Made by a program: the position numbers and the translations under genes. A DNA stretch of 64,000 nt, taken from the NCBI RefSeq assembly GCF_039534085.1, contig NZ_BAAAUT010000013.1:79105-143104 (forward strand), written 5' to 3'. Below the pieces are notes generated by a model. It did not search any database. It was not told the DNA's origin and saw only the letters and a list, made by a program, of their open reading frames with translations. The stretch is from Planomonospora_B alba. GTDB lineage: Bacteria; Actinomycetota; Actinomycetes; Streptosporangiales; Streptosporangiaceae. Below are positions 32,756 through 40,906 of the stretch, piece by piece. Numbering within the stretch: the first letter of the stretch is position 1; every line of letters starts with the position of its first letter.

Positions 32756-34467
32756 GGGGTCCCTTGCGTGATCACGGGCCGGATGGCCGCGGGAGGATGA
32801 CGGAGGTAGTTGGGGCCGCTGGCGCCGTAGAACTTGTTCACGTCGCGCGCGCCGGTGCGCGCCTTGTCCACCAGCGTCCCGGCGGTGACCATCGACTTGC
32901 CGACGAGCCGGGCGGCGTCGATGGTCCTGGCCCGCAGCAGCCGGGCCATCGGGTCCTCGCCGTACGGCTCCAGCGCCTCGGCGAGCGTGTCCCGCAGCAG
33001 CCGGGCGGCCCGCGCGGGCGGCAGCGCCCCGAAGACCGGCGCGGCGGCGGCCAGGTGCAGGGTGATGGTCACGAACACGTCGGCGAGCGCGTGCGGGTCG
33101 TCGGTCAGCATGCGCTCGTCGGTGAAGTCCGGCACGGCGATCCCCGCGTCCCGCAGCCGCCCCGGTGAGGCCAGCAGGCCGTCGTTGTCCTTGACCAGCA
33201 GCCGGAGCGGGCGGCCGTCGAGCACGAGCGAGAGGTTCTGCTGATGGGCCTCCAGCGCGACGCCGTACCGGACGAAGAGCCGCACGCCGGTGGCGAACAG
33301 CAGGCGCAGGTACTCGGTCAGCAGCGCCTCCACGGCCTCCGCCGGCCCTGCGGCTCCCACGGCCCCGCCGCCTCCGCCGTGCCGCCGCGCGGCGAGCGCC
33401 TCGGCGACCGTGCCGCCGCCGGGCAGCGGCGCGAGCAGCGCGGCGACCGGGACGAGCTCGCCCGGCGGGAGGCGGCGGGCCAGCCAGCCCAGGTACTCGT
33501 GCCCGGCGTGGGCGTAGCTCTGCTCGTCGGCCAGCAGGATGCCGGGACCGGCGATCTCGCGCAGCAGCAGCTCGGCCCGCGCCCCGTCGGCCAGCGTCCC
33601 CGGCTTGATCGAGCGCCGGTTGCGCAGGCCCAGCGTGCTGGTGGGCAGGGGCAGTTTCAGATGCGTGCGCGCACCGGCGGCGACCGTGCGCATGGACAGC
33701 GTGGGCCGGACGGTCAGGTACGGCTCCGGCGCCGGGACCGCCCACGGGATCCGCCGGACCACCGGCAGCGCCAGCGGGTGCACCGGGAACAGCACGTGCG
33801 TGTCCGTGAGCTCCGCGGCCAGCCCGACCCGGGACGGGTCCGGGGCCTGCGCCGGCGGTGCCCCGGTCACCCGCTCGCGGGGCACGGCCGCCCAGCGCAG
33901 CTCGAAGCTCGGCGCGAACTCCGGCGCGTACGCCGCCAGTTCCTCCTCCGAGAGCCCGGCCCGGCAGCGGGCCGTCGGGTACACCGGGTGGTCGACGAAC
34001 GCGGCCAGCGCCTCGTAGCGCAGGTTCACGCCGCCGGGGTCGTCGCGGCCGCCGGGGGCGCCGTGGCCGGCCGCGGGCCCGTCCAGGGGCGGCCCGGCCG
34101 CGCGGCGGAACAGGCGGGCGAGCACCTCCTCGCGGCGGGCGTCGTGCAGTTCGAGGGCGCGCAGCGCCTCGTGGCACTCCCGGGCGAAGGCCTCGACCCC
34201 GGGGGCGTCGGCCGGGTGCGCGACCGCCCGCAGCGCGCCGAGCACCTCCACCAGGCGCAGGACCTCCTCCGGTGCCACCGTGAAGTCCTGGAACGGCGAG
34301 CCCGGCACCAGCCGGACGAGGCGCCCGCCCGGCAGGCCGAGGGCCACGCCGTTCCTGCTCCTGGTCACCCGCCCGGACAGGCCGCCGTAGTCCTCGCGCA
34401 GCAGCGCGTCCAGGACCCGGGCCGCGAGATACGGCTCCCGGCCCCCGGCGAGGCGTTCGGCGATCAC
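32752..34467 (-). CDS. IucA/IucC family siderophore synthetase 1
   Basis: 571 residues from GTG 34467, overlapping the ATP-grasp gene stop by four bases. NIS synthetase motifs: T-L-S-M-R-T-V, T-H-L-K-L-P-L-P-T-S-T-L-G, R-N-R-R-S-I-K-P-G-T, and Y-G-V-A-L-E-A-H-Q-Q-N-L with K-D-N-D-G. C-terminal residues D-V-N-K-F-Y-G-A-S-G-P are also family-like. It is the longer-diverged of the two synthetases and reads like those handling the first citrate condensation, though substrate class cannot be assigned. Cytoplasmic. Confidence 0.9.
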   Translation of the reverse strand: MIAERLAGGREPYLAARVLDALLREDYGGLSGRVTRSRNGVALGLPGGRLVRLVPGSPFQDFTVAPEEVLRLVEVLGALRAVAHPADAPGVEAFARECHEALRALELHDARREEVLARLFRRAAGPPLDGPAAGHGAPGGRDDPGGVNLRYEALAAFVDHPVYPTARCRAGLSEEELAAYAPEFAPSFELRWAAVPRERVTGAPPAQAPDPSRVGLAAELTDTHVLFPVHPLALPVVRRIPWAVPAPEPYLTVRPTLSMRTVAAGARTHLKLPLPTSTLGLRNRRSIKPGTLADGARAELLLREIAGPGILLADEQSYAHAGHEYLGWLARRLPPGELVPVAALLAPLPGGGTVAEALAARRHGGGGGAVGAAGPAEAVEALLTEYLRLLFATGVRLFVRYGVALEAHQQNLSLVLDGRPLRLLVKDNDGLLASPGRLRDAGIAVPDFTDERMLTDDPHALADVFVTITLHLAAAAPVFGALPPARAARLLRDTLAEALEPYGEDPMARLLRARTIDAARLVGKSMVTAGTLVDKARTGARDVNKFYGASGPNYLRHPPAAIRPVITQGTP

Positions 34468-35633
34468 GAGACCACCCACGGGTCGGCGGCGGTGAAGTCC
34501 GTGACGGCCCGGTCCACGCTCGCCCGGTCGGGCCCGATGGCGCGGACGATGCCGAGGTAGTCGCGGTTCGTGTGGCTGCGGTCGACGCGGTCGCCCACCG
34601 CGCGCAGCGGCCGGTGCCACAGCCGCACCGGGGCGCCGGGGGCGGGCTCGGCCGTGCGGGGGGCCCGCGTCACGGTCCCCGACCGCTCCGCCACCAGGCT
34701 CAGGGCGGTCCCGTGCCCGGCGGCGCGGTCCGGGCCGAGGTCCTCCGGCAGGTCCCGCCCGAGGTGCACGCCGAGGATCAGCTCGAAGAGCGGGACGCCG
34801 AGCAGGTCGGCGAGCAGGAAGTCGCAGTGGTCGCCGATCACCCGGTAGTTGACCTCGACGATCCGCGGCCCGGCCGCCGTCATCACGTACTCGGTGTGGC
34901 AGGCGCCGAAGCCCGCGCCCAGCGCGGACAGGGCCCGCAGCACGTGCTCGGCCCCGGGCGGCGGCGCCCAGTCCAGGCGTTCCTCCACGAAGTGCGGGAG
35001 CGGGCCCAGGGTGGTCCGGAATCCGCCGAGCACCCGGACGGTCCGGCCGTCGCCCAGGGTCTCCAGCGTGTGCAGCGGGCCGTCGAGGTACTCCTCGGCG
35101 ACCAGGGACTCGCCCGGCCGCCGCGCGCGGATCCCCCGTACGGCCTCCGCCAGCTCCGCGGCGTCCCGGACCAGCACCACGTCCTCGCTGGCCACGCCCT
35201 GGCTCGGCTTGACCACCGCGGGCAGCGGCACGTCCGCGGCGGGGACCGGCCCGTCCGGCGCCAGCCGCAGGGAGCGGACGGTCTCGACCCCGGCCGAGGC
35301 CAGCCGGCGCCGGGTGAGCGCCTTGTTCTTGGCCGCGACGCACGCCCGCCAGTCCTTGGCGGGCAGGTCGAAGTAGGCGGCGGCCAGCGCGGTCTCGGCC
35401 TGGATGTGGTCGGAGTTGGAGAAGACGGCGGCGGGCGGGTGGTGGTGCGCGATGACGTCGATCACCGCCCGGGCGTCGCGCACGTCGCAGGCGAGCGTCT
35501 CGACGCCGGCCGCGGCGTACTGCCCGGGCCGGTCGGTCAGGATCGTGACCTCGCAGCCCAGCGCGCGGGCGGCGGGCAGGAAACCGTCGGTGACGGAGTC
35601 GGTCGGTTTGAGCGCGGTGAGGTACAGCCGCAA
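34464..35633 (-). CDS. ATP-grasp ligase, first gene of siderophore operon
   Basis: 389 residues from ATG 35633. Starts with a Rossmann-like preATP-grasp part (L-T-A-L-K-P, I-L-T-D-R-P-G-Q-Y), then the ATP-grasp fold: A-V-V-K-P-S-Q-G-V-A-S-E-D (nucleotide-binding Lys and loop), A-E-E-Y-L-D-G-P-L-H, and I-V-E-V-N-Y-R-V (metal ligands Glu and Asn). These enzymes join a carboxylate to an amine with ATP, via an acyl phosphate. In this operon it probably makes an amide bond in, or modifies a building block of, the siderophore. An iron box lies 16 bases upstream of its start, so it is the operon's first gene. Confidence 0.87.
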   Translation of the reverse strand: MRLYLTALKPTDSVTDGFLPAARALGCEVTILTDRPGQYAAAGVETLACDVRDARAVIDVIAHHHPPAAVFSNSDHIQAETALAAAYFDLPAKDWRACVAAKNKALTRRRLASAGVETVRSLRLAPDGPVPAADVPLPAVVKPSQGVASEDVVLVRDAAELAEAVRGIRARRPGESLVAEEYLDGPLHTLETLGDGRTVRVLGGFRTTLGPLPHFVEERLDWAPPPGAEHVLRALSALGAGFGACHTEYVMTAAGPRIVEVNYRVIGDHCDFLLADLLGVPLFELILGVHLGRDLPEDLGPDRAAGHGTALSLVAERSGTVTRAPRTAEPAPGAPVRLWHRPLRAVGDRVDRSHTNRDYLGIVRAIGPDRASVDRAVTDFTAADPWVVS

Positions 35634-35648
35634 TGCGGACCCCCGATA

Positions 35649-35667
35649 TCAGGTAAGGCTAACCTAA
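35649..35667 (-). promoter_or_regulatory. Iron box (DtxR/IdeR/DmdR-type operator)
   Basis: TCAGGTAAGGCTAACCTAA matches the actinobacterial iron-box consensus TTAGGTTAGGCTAACCTAA at 17 of 19 positions. It is centred about 25 bases upstream of the ATP-grasp start codon, placing it over the promoter. This predicts repression of the four-gene siderophore operon by the iron-loaded DtxR-family regulator and expression under iron starvation. Confidence 0.88.
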
Positions 35668-35806
35668 CCAGCAGCATCCTAGCCGGATGGAGATCATCAT
35701 GTGGCGGGAGCGGGCAATCGCGGCGCATGTCCCGTTCGCGGAAGATGAGAGCCTTCTCATCAGCGTCTCACCTCGCTCTCCTGGGGCGCCGCCTACGGTG
35801 GACATC

Positions 35807-36262
35807 ATGAGCCGTACTTCCGCCGCCGTCATCCTGGCCGGGGCGCTCGCCGCCGTGGCCGCGATGGCCGGCGCGCTGGCGCTGGCCGGTGGCGGCGCCC
35901 CCGACCTGGGGCCCGCGGTCGTGGTCGACCGCGGCTCCGGCACGGGCCCCGGCGGTGCCGGGCCGACGGCCTCCCCGCGGGCGCCGGACGCCTCCGGGAC
36001 GGGCACCGCCGCGCCGGACGGCACCGTACCGGACGGCTCCACGGCCGGCGGTCCCGGATCCGGCGCCGCCGCGCCGGACGGCCCGGCGGACCGGCCCGCG
36101 GCGACGGGCTCCCCGGACCCGGGGGCCTCCCCGGCGCGGCCCTCCGGCAACGCGTCGGCCTCCCCGCAGCGGCGGGCCGAGCGGGTGCAGCCCCCGCCCC
36201 CCGTGCCGGGGGACGGCGACGACGATGACGACGACGGCGGAGACGACGACGGCGATGACTGA
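35807..36262 (+). CDS. Small secreted or anchored acidic-tailed protein
   Basis: 151 residues from ATG 35807 (GGTGGA upstream), chosen over the longer frame from 35687 because the hydrophobic segment A-V-I-L-A-G-A-L-A-A-V-A then directly follows the start. After this segment (about 7-30) the protein is Gly/Pro/Ala/Ser-rich without fold, ending in P-P-P-P-V-P then a run of Asp/Gly (about 14 Asp). Such acidic-tailed small secreted proteins are often found just upstream of actinomycete sensor kinases. The histidine kinase starts 18 bases downstream. It may bind cations and modulate the sensor; that is inference. Confidence 0.7.
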   Translation: MSRTSAAVILAGALAAVAAMAGALALAGGGAPDLGPAVVVDRGSGTGPGGAGPTASPRAPDASGTGTAAPDGTVPDGSTAGGPGSGAAAPDGPADRPAATGSPDPGASPARPSGNASASPQRRAERVQPPPPVPGDGDDDDDDGGDDDGDD

Positions 36263-36280
36263 GACGGCGATGACCGAGAC

Positions 36281-37657
36281 GTGAGCGCCAGAGCAAGGAT
36301 CGTGGGCTGGATGCTCGCGGTCGTCGGCCTCGCCCTGTCGGTGTCCGTCTTCGCGACCTGGACCATCCTGCTGGACCGCATGAACGACCGGGTGGGCGCC
36401 GAACTCGTCAACGAGGCCGAGAAGCTCCGCCAGTACGCGGGCTCTCCGGCCGCGTCCGCCGCGGCCCCCGAGGACCTGCTCAAGAACTATCTGCAGGTCA
36501 ACGTGCCGGACAGGAACGAGACGTTCTTCGTGATCGTCGACGGGAGGGTGCGCTGGCGGTCCTTCGCGGACCCGCCGGCCCGGCTCGACGAGGACGACGC
36601 GCTGGTGGCCCGGATGGCCGCCGCGACCGCCCCCGTCCAGGACTGGGCGGAGAGCGCGGCGGGCACCGTCCGGTGGGCGGCCGTCCCGGTGCTCTCCGAG
36701 GGGCGGACCGCCGGGACCCTCGCGATCGTCGTCTTCCACGACAGGGAGCGGCGCGCCGTCGTCGACGCGGTGGGCGTGCTCGGGCTCACCGCGCTGGCGG
36801 CGCTGGCCCTGGCCGGCGGGGTCGGCTGGTTCGTGGCCGGGCGGGTTCTCGCGCCCGTCCGCATGGTGCGGCTGACGGCCGAGCGGATCAGCGACTCCAG
36901 CGACCTGAGCCGCCGCCTCACCGTCACCGGCGACGATGACGTGTCGGCTCTGGCGGAGACCTTCAACCACATGCTCGACCGGCTGGAGCGGGCCTTCGCC
37001 GTCCAGCGCGAGTTCCTCGACGACGCCGGGCACGAGCTGCGCACCCCGATCACCGTCGTCCGCGGGCACCTGGAGCTGATGGGCGACGACCCCGCCGACC
37101 GCGCCGAGACCCTCGCCCTGGTCACCGACGAGCTCGACCGGATGAACCGCATCGTGGACGACCTGCTGACCCTCGCCAAGTCCGAGCAGCCCGGCTTCCT
37201 GGCCCTCGGCGAGGTGGAGCTCGCCGACCTCACGGTGAGCGTCGTGGCCAAGGCCCGCGCGCTGGGGGAGCGCCGCTGGCGGGTGGACGAGGTGGCCGAG
37301 GAGCGCGTCCTGGCCGACCGGCAGCGCCTCACCCAGGCGCTCATGCAGCTGGTGGCCAACGCCGTGCGGCACACCGGGCCCGACGACCTCGTCGCGGTCG
37401 GCTCCGCCGTACGGGACGGCGCCGTCGAGCTGTGGGTGCGCGACAGCGGCCCGGGCGTGCCGCCCGCCGACCGGGAGCGGATCTTCGAGCGGTTCGTGCG
37501 CGGCGCCGGCCGTACCGGGTCGCACGACGGGGCCGGGCTCGGCCTGGCCATCGTCCGCTCCATCGCCGAGGCCCACGGCGGGACCGTGCGGGCCGGGGAC
37601 GCCGACGGCGGCGGGGCCCGTTTCTCGATCGTGTTCCCCTGCGAGGAGGCACCGTGA
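36281..37657 (+). CDS. HAMP-domain sensor histidine kinase
   Basis: 458 residues from GTG 36281. Two membrane helices (about 6-28 and 160-185) flank an external sensor of about 130 residues with no family I can name. HAMP at about 185-235, then HisKA with the phospho-acceptor in F-L-D-D-A-G-H-E-L-R-T-P, and HATPase_c with N-A-V-R-H-T (N box), D-S-G-P-G-V-P, and G-A-G-L-G-L-A-I-V. It overlaps the response regulator start by four bases, so the pair is translated together. Signal unknown; the acidic protein upstream may take part. Confidence 0.93.
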   Translation: MSARARIVGWMLAVVGLALSVSVFATWTILLDRMNDRVGAELVNEAEKLRQYAGSPAASAAAPEDLLKNYLQVNVPDRNETFFVIVDGRVRWRSFADPPARLDEDDALVARMAAATAPVQDWAESAAGTVRWAAVPVLSEGRTAGTLAIVVFHDRERRAVVDAVGVLGLTALAALALAGGVGWFVAGRVLAPVRMVRLTAERISDSSDLSRRLTVTGDDDVSALAETFNHMLDRLERAFAVQREFLDDAGHELRTPITVVRGHLELMGDDPADRAETLALVTDELDRMNRIVDDLLTLAKSEQPGFLALGEVELADLTVSVVAKARALGERRWRVDEVAEERVLADRQRLTQALMQLVANAVRHTGPDDLVAVGSAVRDGAVELWVRDSGPGVPPADRERIFERFVRGAGRTGSHDGAGLGLAIVRSIAEAHGGTVRAGDADGGGARFSIVFPCEEAP

Positions 37658-38316
37658 ACCGCATCCTGATCGCCGAGGACGAGGACAGGATCGCCTCCTT
37701 CCTGGAGAAGGGACTGCGCGGCAACGGGTTCACCACGACGGTCGTCGGCGACGGCCTGGCGGCCTACGAGCACGCGCGCAGCGGCCGGTACGACCTGATG
37801 ATCCTCGACATCGGCCTGCCCCTGGCCGACGGCTTCACCGTCCTGCGGAGGCTGCGGGAGGAGCGCACGGCCCTGCCGGTGATCATCCTGACCGCCCGGG
37901 ACGGCGTCGCCGACACGGTCGCGGGACTGGAGGGCGGAGCCGACGACTACCTGGCCAAGCCCTTCGCCTTCGAGGAACTGCTGGCCCGGGTGCGGCTGCG
38001 GCTGCGCGCGGAGCGCACGCCGGAGGCGACCATCCTGCGGGCCGGGGACCTGAGCCTGGACCTGCGGACCCGCCGCGCCCACGCCGGGGAACGGTCGGTG
38101 GACCTGTCCACCAGGGAGTTCGCCCTGGCCGAGGTCTTCTTCCGCCATCCCGACCAGGTGCTGACCCGCGAGCAGCTCCTCAGCCACGTGTGGGGCTTCG
38201 ACTTCGACCCCGGCTCGAACGTGGTGGACGTCTACGTCCGCTACCTGCGCCGCAAACTGGGCGCCGAGCGGATCGAGACCGTGCGGGGCTCCGGTTACCG
38301 GCTGCGCGCGACCTGA
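37654..38316 (+). CDS. OmpR-family response regulator
   Basis: 220 residues from GTG 37654 (GTGA overlap with the kinase stop). Receiver domain 1-115: acidic pocket E9-D10-E11, phospho-acceptor in D-L-M-I-L-D-I-G-L-P at about 51, conserved T in I-L-T-A-R-D, and K in L-A-K-P-F. C-terminal winged helix (about 125-220) with L-T-R-E-Q-L-L-S-H-V-W-G, V-V-D-V-Y-V-R-Y-L-R-R-K and V-R-G-S-G-Y-R-L. A DNA-binding regulator acting with the adjacent kinase; targets are unknown. A 10-bp GC hairpin follows at 38353-38374. Confidence 0.95.
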   Translation: MNRILIAEDEDRIASFLEKGLRGNGFTTTVVGDGLAAYEHARSGRYDLMILDIGLPLADGFTVLRRLREERTALPVIILTARDGVADTVAGLEGGADDYLAKPFAFEELLARVRLRLRAERTPEATILRAGDLSLDLRTRRAHAGERSVDLSTREFALAEVFFRHPDQVLTREQLLSHVWGFDFDPGSNVVDVYVRYLRRKLGAERIETVRGSGYRLRAT

Positions 38317-38352
38317 GCGCTCCGGCGGCCGGGGACCCCCACTCCGCGGCGT

Positions 38353-38374
38353 CGCCGCCGGGACCCCGGCGGCG
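38353..38374 (+). terminator. Hairpin after response regulator gene
   Basis: CGCCGCCGGG pairs with CCCGGCGGCG with only 2 bases between, so the effective stem is shorter. It lies 37 bases past the regulator stop and before nudC. Confidence 0.4.
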
Positions 38375-38447
38375 GCGCGCCACGGCGGAGCCGGTCCCCC
38401 TCCCGCACGTCGTTAGGATGTGTGCGGTTCGGGGAGGGCGGGACGGC

Positions 38448-39425
38448 GTGGACATCAGGACGGACGAAGGACTACTGGGGCGGCTGCTGCTCGCGCGCGG
38501 CGCCATCGACCGGTCGGCCGCGCGCCGCGGCGACGCCGAGTGGCTCGAGAGGGCGTGGGCGGACCCCGGCACCAGGGTCCTGGTGATCGGCGACGGGCGG
38601 GCCCCGGTCCGGCGGAGGGGCGAGACGGCCGAGCTGGTCCTGCTGCCCCCGGGCGACGCGCCGGAGGGGGAGCGCTACCTGCTCGGGGTGGACGCCGACG
38701 GGACCGCCTACTTCGCGGTGGCGGCCCCGGGAGAGGAGCCCGCGGGCGCCGGGCCCGCGCCCCGGCCCGTCCCCCCGCTCGACCCGGCCTCCTGGCCTGA
38801 CGGCACGACCGTCACCGCCGGGCTGCGCCAGGTCGGCGCGCTGTTGGGAGACCTGGACGCCGGGCTGCTGGTCTACGCGGTCGCCCTGGAGTCCTGGCAC
38901 TCCACCCACGAGTTCTGCCCGCGCTGCGGGAGCCGTACGGAGGTCCGGAGCGGCGGGCACGTGCGGGTCTGCCCGCGGGACGGCAGCCAGCACTTCCCCC
39001 GGGTGGACCCCGCGGTGATCATGCTGGTCCACGACGGCGAGGACCGGTGCCTGCTGGCCCGGGGGCCGCAGTGGCCCGAGGGCAGGTTCTCGGTGCTCGC
39101 CGGGTTCGTGGAGCCCGGAGAGTCGCTGGAGCACGCGGTGGTCCGGGAGGTGGCCGAGGAGGTCGGCGTCCGGGTCACCGCCCCCCGCTACCTGGGCAGT
39201 CAGCCCTGGCCGTTCCCGCGCAGCCTGATGCTCGGATTCTTCGCCCGGGCGGTCTCCACCGACCTCGTCCTCGACCGCGAGGAGATCGCCGAGGCGCGCT
39301 GGTTCACCCGGGCGGAGCTGCTGGCCGCGCTCGAGCGCGGCGAGGTGATGCTGCCCCCGGCGGTGTCGATCGCGCGCCGGCTGATCGAGACCTGGTACGG
39401 CCAGGAGCTCCACGGGGACTGGTGA
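38448..39425 (+). CDS. nudC: NAD(+) diphosphatase NudC
   Basis: 325 residues from GTG 38448 (GGGGAGGG upstream); ATG 38418 is an in-frame alternative. NUDIX enzyme that hydrolyses NADH/NAD+ to NMN(H) and AMP and, in bacteria, can remove NAD caps from RNA. Zinc-ribbon F-C-P-R-C-G-S-R then C-P-R-D: the fourth usual cysteine is Asp. Nudix box G-F-V-E-P-G-E-S-x7-R-E-V-A-E-E-V-G at about 215-237 and the NudC-specific S-Q-P-W-P-F-P-R-S-L-M at about 251-261 are complete. Matches the conserved position near adnAB and uvrD2. Confidence 0.93.
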   Translation: MDIRTDEGLLGRLLLARGAIDRSAARRGDAEWLERAWADPGTRVLVIGDGRAPVRRRGETAELVLLPPGDAPEGERYLLGVDADGTAYFAVAAPGEEPAGAGPAPRPVPPLDPASWPDGTTVTAGLRQVGALLGDLDAGLLVYAVALESWHSTHEFCPRCGSRTEVRSGGHVRVCPRDGSQHFPRVDPAVIMLVHDGEDRCLLARGPQWPEGRFSVLAGFVEPGESLEHAVVREVAEEVGVRVTAPRYLGSQPWPFPRSLMLGFFARAVSTDLVLDREEIAEARWFTRAELLAALERGEVMLPPAVSIARRLIETWYGQELHGDW

Positions 39426-39715
39426 GCGCGGCCGGGCCCGCCTCCGCCCGGTGCGGGCGCGGCCCTCGGCGGGGACCGGGGATCGGCGGCCGATGCGCCC
39501 CGCCTGGCGGGTGCGCCGCTCACGGAATGTGACGCCGGACCGCGCCACCCCCACCTGTCGTTTACTTTCAGCGATGCAATCGTTACTCTACGTGTTTCGC
39601 CGGTGGCGTACGGGTATTGAGTGCTTGCGTTCGGCCTGCCTCGTCACCGGCGGTCGAGATCGGTGCCGGATGCGCCCTTGATCAGGGGACCGTGTGGAGA
39701 AAGGAGGAGAAACCC
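39426..39715 (+). other. Intergenic region upstream of small secreted protein gene
   Basis: About 290 bases without a supported gene. From 39550 to 39700 GC content falls (gtttactttcagcgatgcaa, atcgttactctacgtgtttc), which suggests a promoter for the downstream secreted protein gene; I cannot assign a specific sigma factor site. Confidence 0.4.
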
Positions 39716-40039
39716 ATGGGCAAGGCATCGTCCCGAGCCGTCCTCGCGGGAGCCGCCGCCGTCGCGGTCGTTCTCTCGGCGCCCTTCGCGGCCATGGCCT
39801 GCGACGAGCACGGCGGAGCGCACGACGGCCGGAACGGCACCGCACAGGACGGCGGCTCGCGGAACGGCACCGCACAGGGTCGGAACGGCGACTCACCCGG
39901 CCGGAACGGCACCGCACAGGACGGCGGCTCGCGGAACGGCGGCTCCGAGGAGGAGCCGGACAGCTACAGCGACGGCGTCAGCCAGAGCGACTCGTCTCTG
40001 AAGGCCGGTCCGAAGGGCGCCTCCAATGGAGCCGACTGA
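39716..40039 (+). CDS. Small secreted repeat protein
   Basis: 107 residues from ATG 39716, with the near-perfect ribosome-binding site aaggaggag. A signal peptide (about 1-29, A-V-L-A-G-A-A-A-V-A-V-V, ending A-M-A) is followed by a low-complexity Gly/Asn/Asp/Arg region carrying R-N-G-T-A-Q-D-G-G-S twice and R-N-G-T-A-Q once more, then an acidic/serine-rich end. One cysteine next to the cleavage site could be lipid-modified, but no proper lipobox is seen. No known family. A second small secreted protein gene follows after about 190 bases with no gene. Confidence 0.7.
   Translation: MGKASSRAVLAGAAAVAVVLSAPFAAMACDEHGGAHDGRNGTAQDGGSRNGTAQGRNGDSPGRNGTAQDGGSRNGGSEEEPDSYSDGVSQSDSSLKAGPKGASNGAD
39827..39940 (+). 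repeat. 42-bp exact direct repeat inside secreted-protein gene
   Basis: ggccggaacggcaccgcaca followed by ggacggcggctcgcggaacggc occurs at 39827-39868 and again at 39899-39940, 72 bases apart. Both are in the same frame and encode G-R-N-G-T-A-Q-D-G-G-S-R-N-G. Confidence 0.85.
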
Positions 40040-40228
40040 GCCGTCGCCGCAACCGGAGCCTGACGGCCGAGCATCCTCTGCTCGCGCGTCGGCGGGATCC
40101 CGCCCGGACCCCGGGTGGGCTGTCGCCGTGACCGATGACGCACGGGCGGAGACCACGCCGTGCTTCCCGCCCCGGCGGGAGGACGCGGTCCCTCGTCACC
40201 CCTGCAAGCCCTTGCGAAGGGAAAACAA

Positions 40229-40495
40229 ATGATCAAGAAGACAGTGCGCCGCCTCATCGCCGTCGGGGCGGTGGCCCCGGCCATCGCGCTCGGCGCCTCC
40301 GGGACGGCCCTGGCCGACGACGGAGCGCTCTGGGAGCGGACCCAGGCGCAGGCCAGCATCAACGGCGCCAGCATGAAGATCATCAGAGCCTACACCGACG
40401 GCTCCGGCAAGGTCCTCTTCGAGGAGGTGCTCTTCACGGCCGACCGCAACGGCGCCTCGATCCGCAGCACCACCAGCGGCGCCGGCCCGCGGTAG
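40229..40495 (+). CDS. Small secreted hypothetical protein
   Basis: 88 residues from ATG 40229, with gcgaaggg upstream. Typical signal peptide: basic I-K-K-T-V-R-R, hydrophobic L-I-A-V-G-A-V-A-P-A, cleavage after T-A-L-A-D. The mature part of about 59 residues has A-S-I-N-G-A-S-M-K-I-I-R-A-Y-T-D, alternating polar and hydrophobic residues consistent with beta-strands, and no cysteine. I do not recognise a family. The 190-base gap before it contains no supported gene. Confidence 0.7.
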   Translation: MIKKTVRRLIAVGAVAPAIALGASGTALADDGALWERTQAQASINGASMKIIRAYTDGSGKVLFEEVLFTADRNGASIRSTTSGAGPR

Positions 40496-40580
40496 AGCGG
40501 GATCACGACCGGAGGAGAACCCGGAAGGCCACCGTGCTCCACGGGCGGACCGGCGCGTCACACGACCGGCAGGGAACGGC

Positions 40581-40832
40581 TCAGGCGGCGCTCTCGAGCA
40601 GCCGCTTGACCTCGGCGACCGAGGGGTTCGTCAGAGCCACCTGACCGGCGGGTGACTCCACGACGACCGTGGGCACGGTCTGGTTGCCGTTGTTGACGCT
40701 CATGACGAACTCGGCGGCCGCGGGGTCCCGCTCGATGTCGATCTCCCGGTAGGTGATGCCCTCGCGGGTCAGCTGGGACTTCAGCCGCTTGCAGGGGCCG
40801 CACCAGCTGGTGGTGTAAACGGTGAGCGCCAT
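40581..40832 (-). CDS. mrx1: Mycoredoxin/glutaredoxin-like protein
   Basis: 83 residues. Glutaredoxin fold with active site T-S-W-C-G-P-C near the N-terminus, cis-Pro in Q-T-V-P-T-V at about 53-58, and a final helix S-V-A-E-V-K-R-L-L. Mycoredoxins reduce mycothiol mixed disulfides; the mycobacterial Mrx1 lies beside uvrD2 as here, which supports the name. The active site is C-G-P-C, closer to thioredoxin, whereas I recall other mycoredoxins having C-x-Y-C or C-P-Y-C. It is transcribed with or after the esterase gene on the minus strand. Confidence 0.85.
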   Translation of the reverse strand: MALTVYTTSWCGPCKRLKSQLTREGITYREIDIERDPAAAEFVMSVNNGNQTVPTVVVESPAGQVALTNPSVAEVKRLLESAA

Positions 40833-40906
40833 GTCGTTGATAATCCCCTCACGTGGTGTTCGCGCTCATTGGCAACACGGGAGACGTCCGCGGTCTTCCC
40901 GATGAG

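Noticed and set aside
35687..35806. Longer start of the acidic-tailed protein at 35687
   Set aside because: The extra 40 residues would bury the hydrophobic segment and lie in the promoter region; ATG 35807 has a ribosome-binding site and puts the segment at the N-terminus.
40026..40232. 68-residue open frame between the two small secreted protein genes
   Set aside because: No ribosome-binding site, low-complexity Pro/Ser/Arg sequence, and it overlaps the next gene start.
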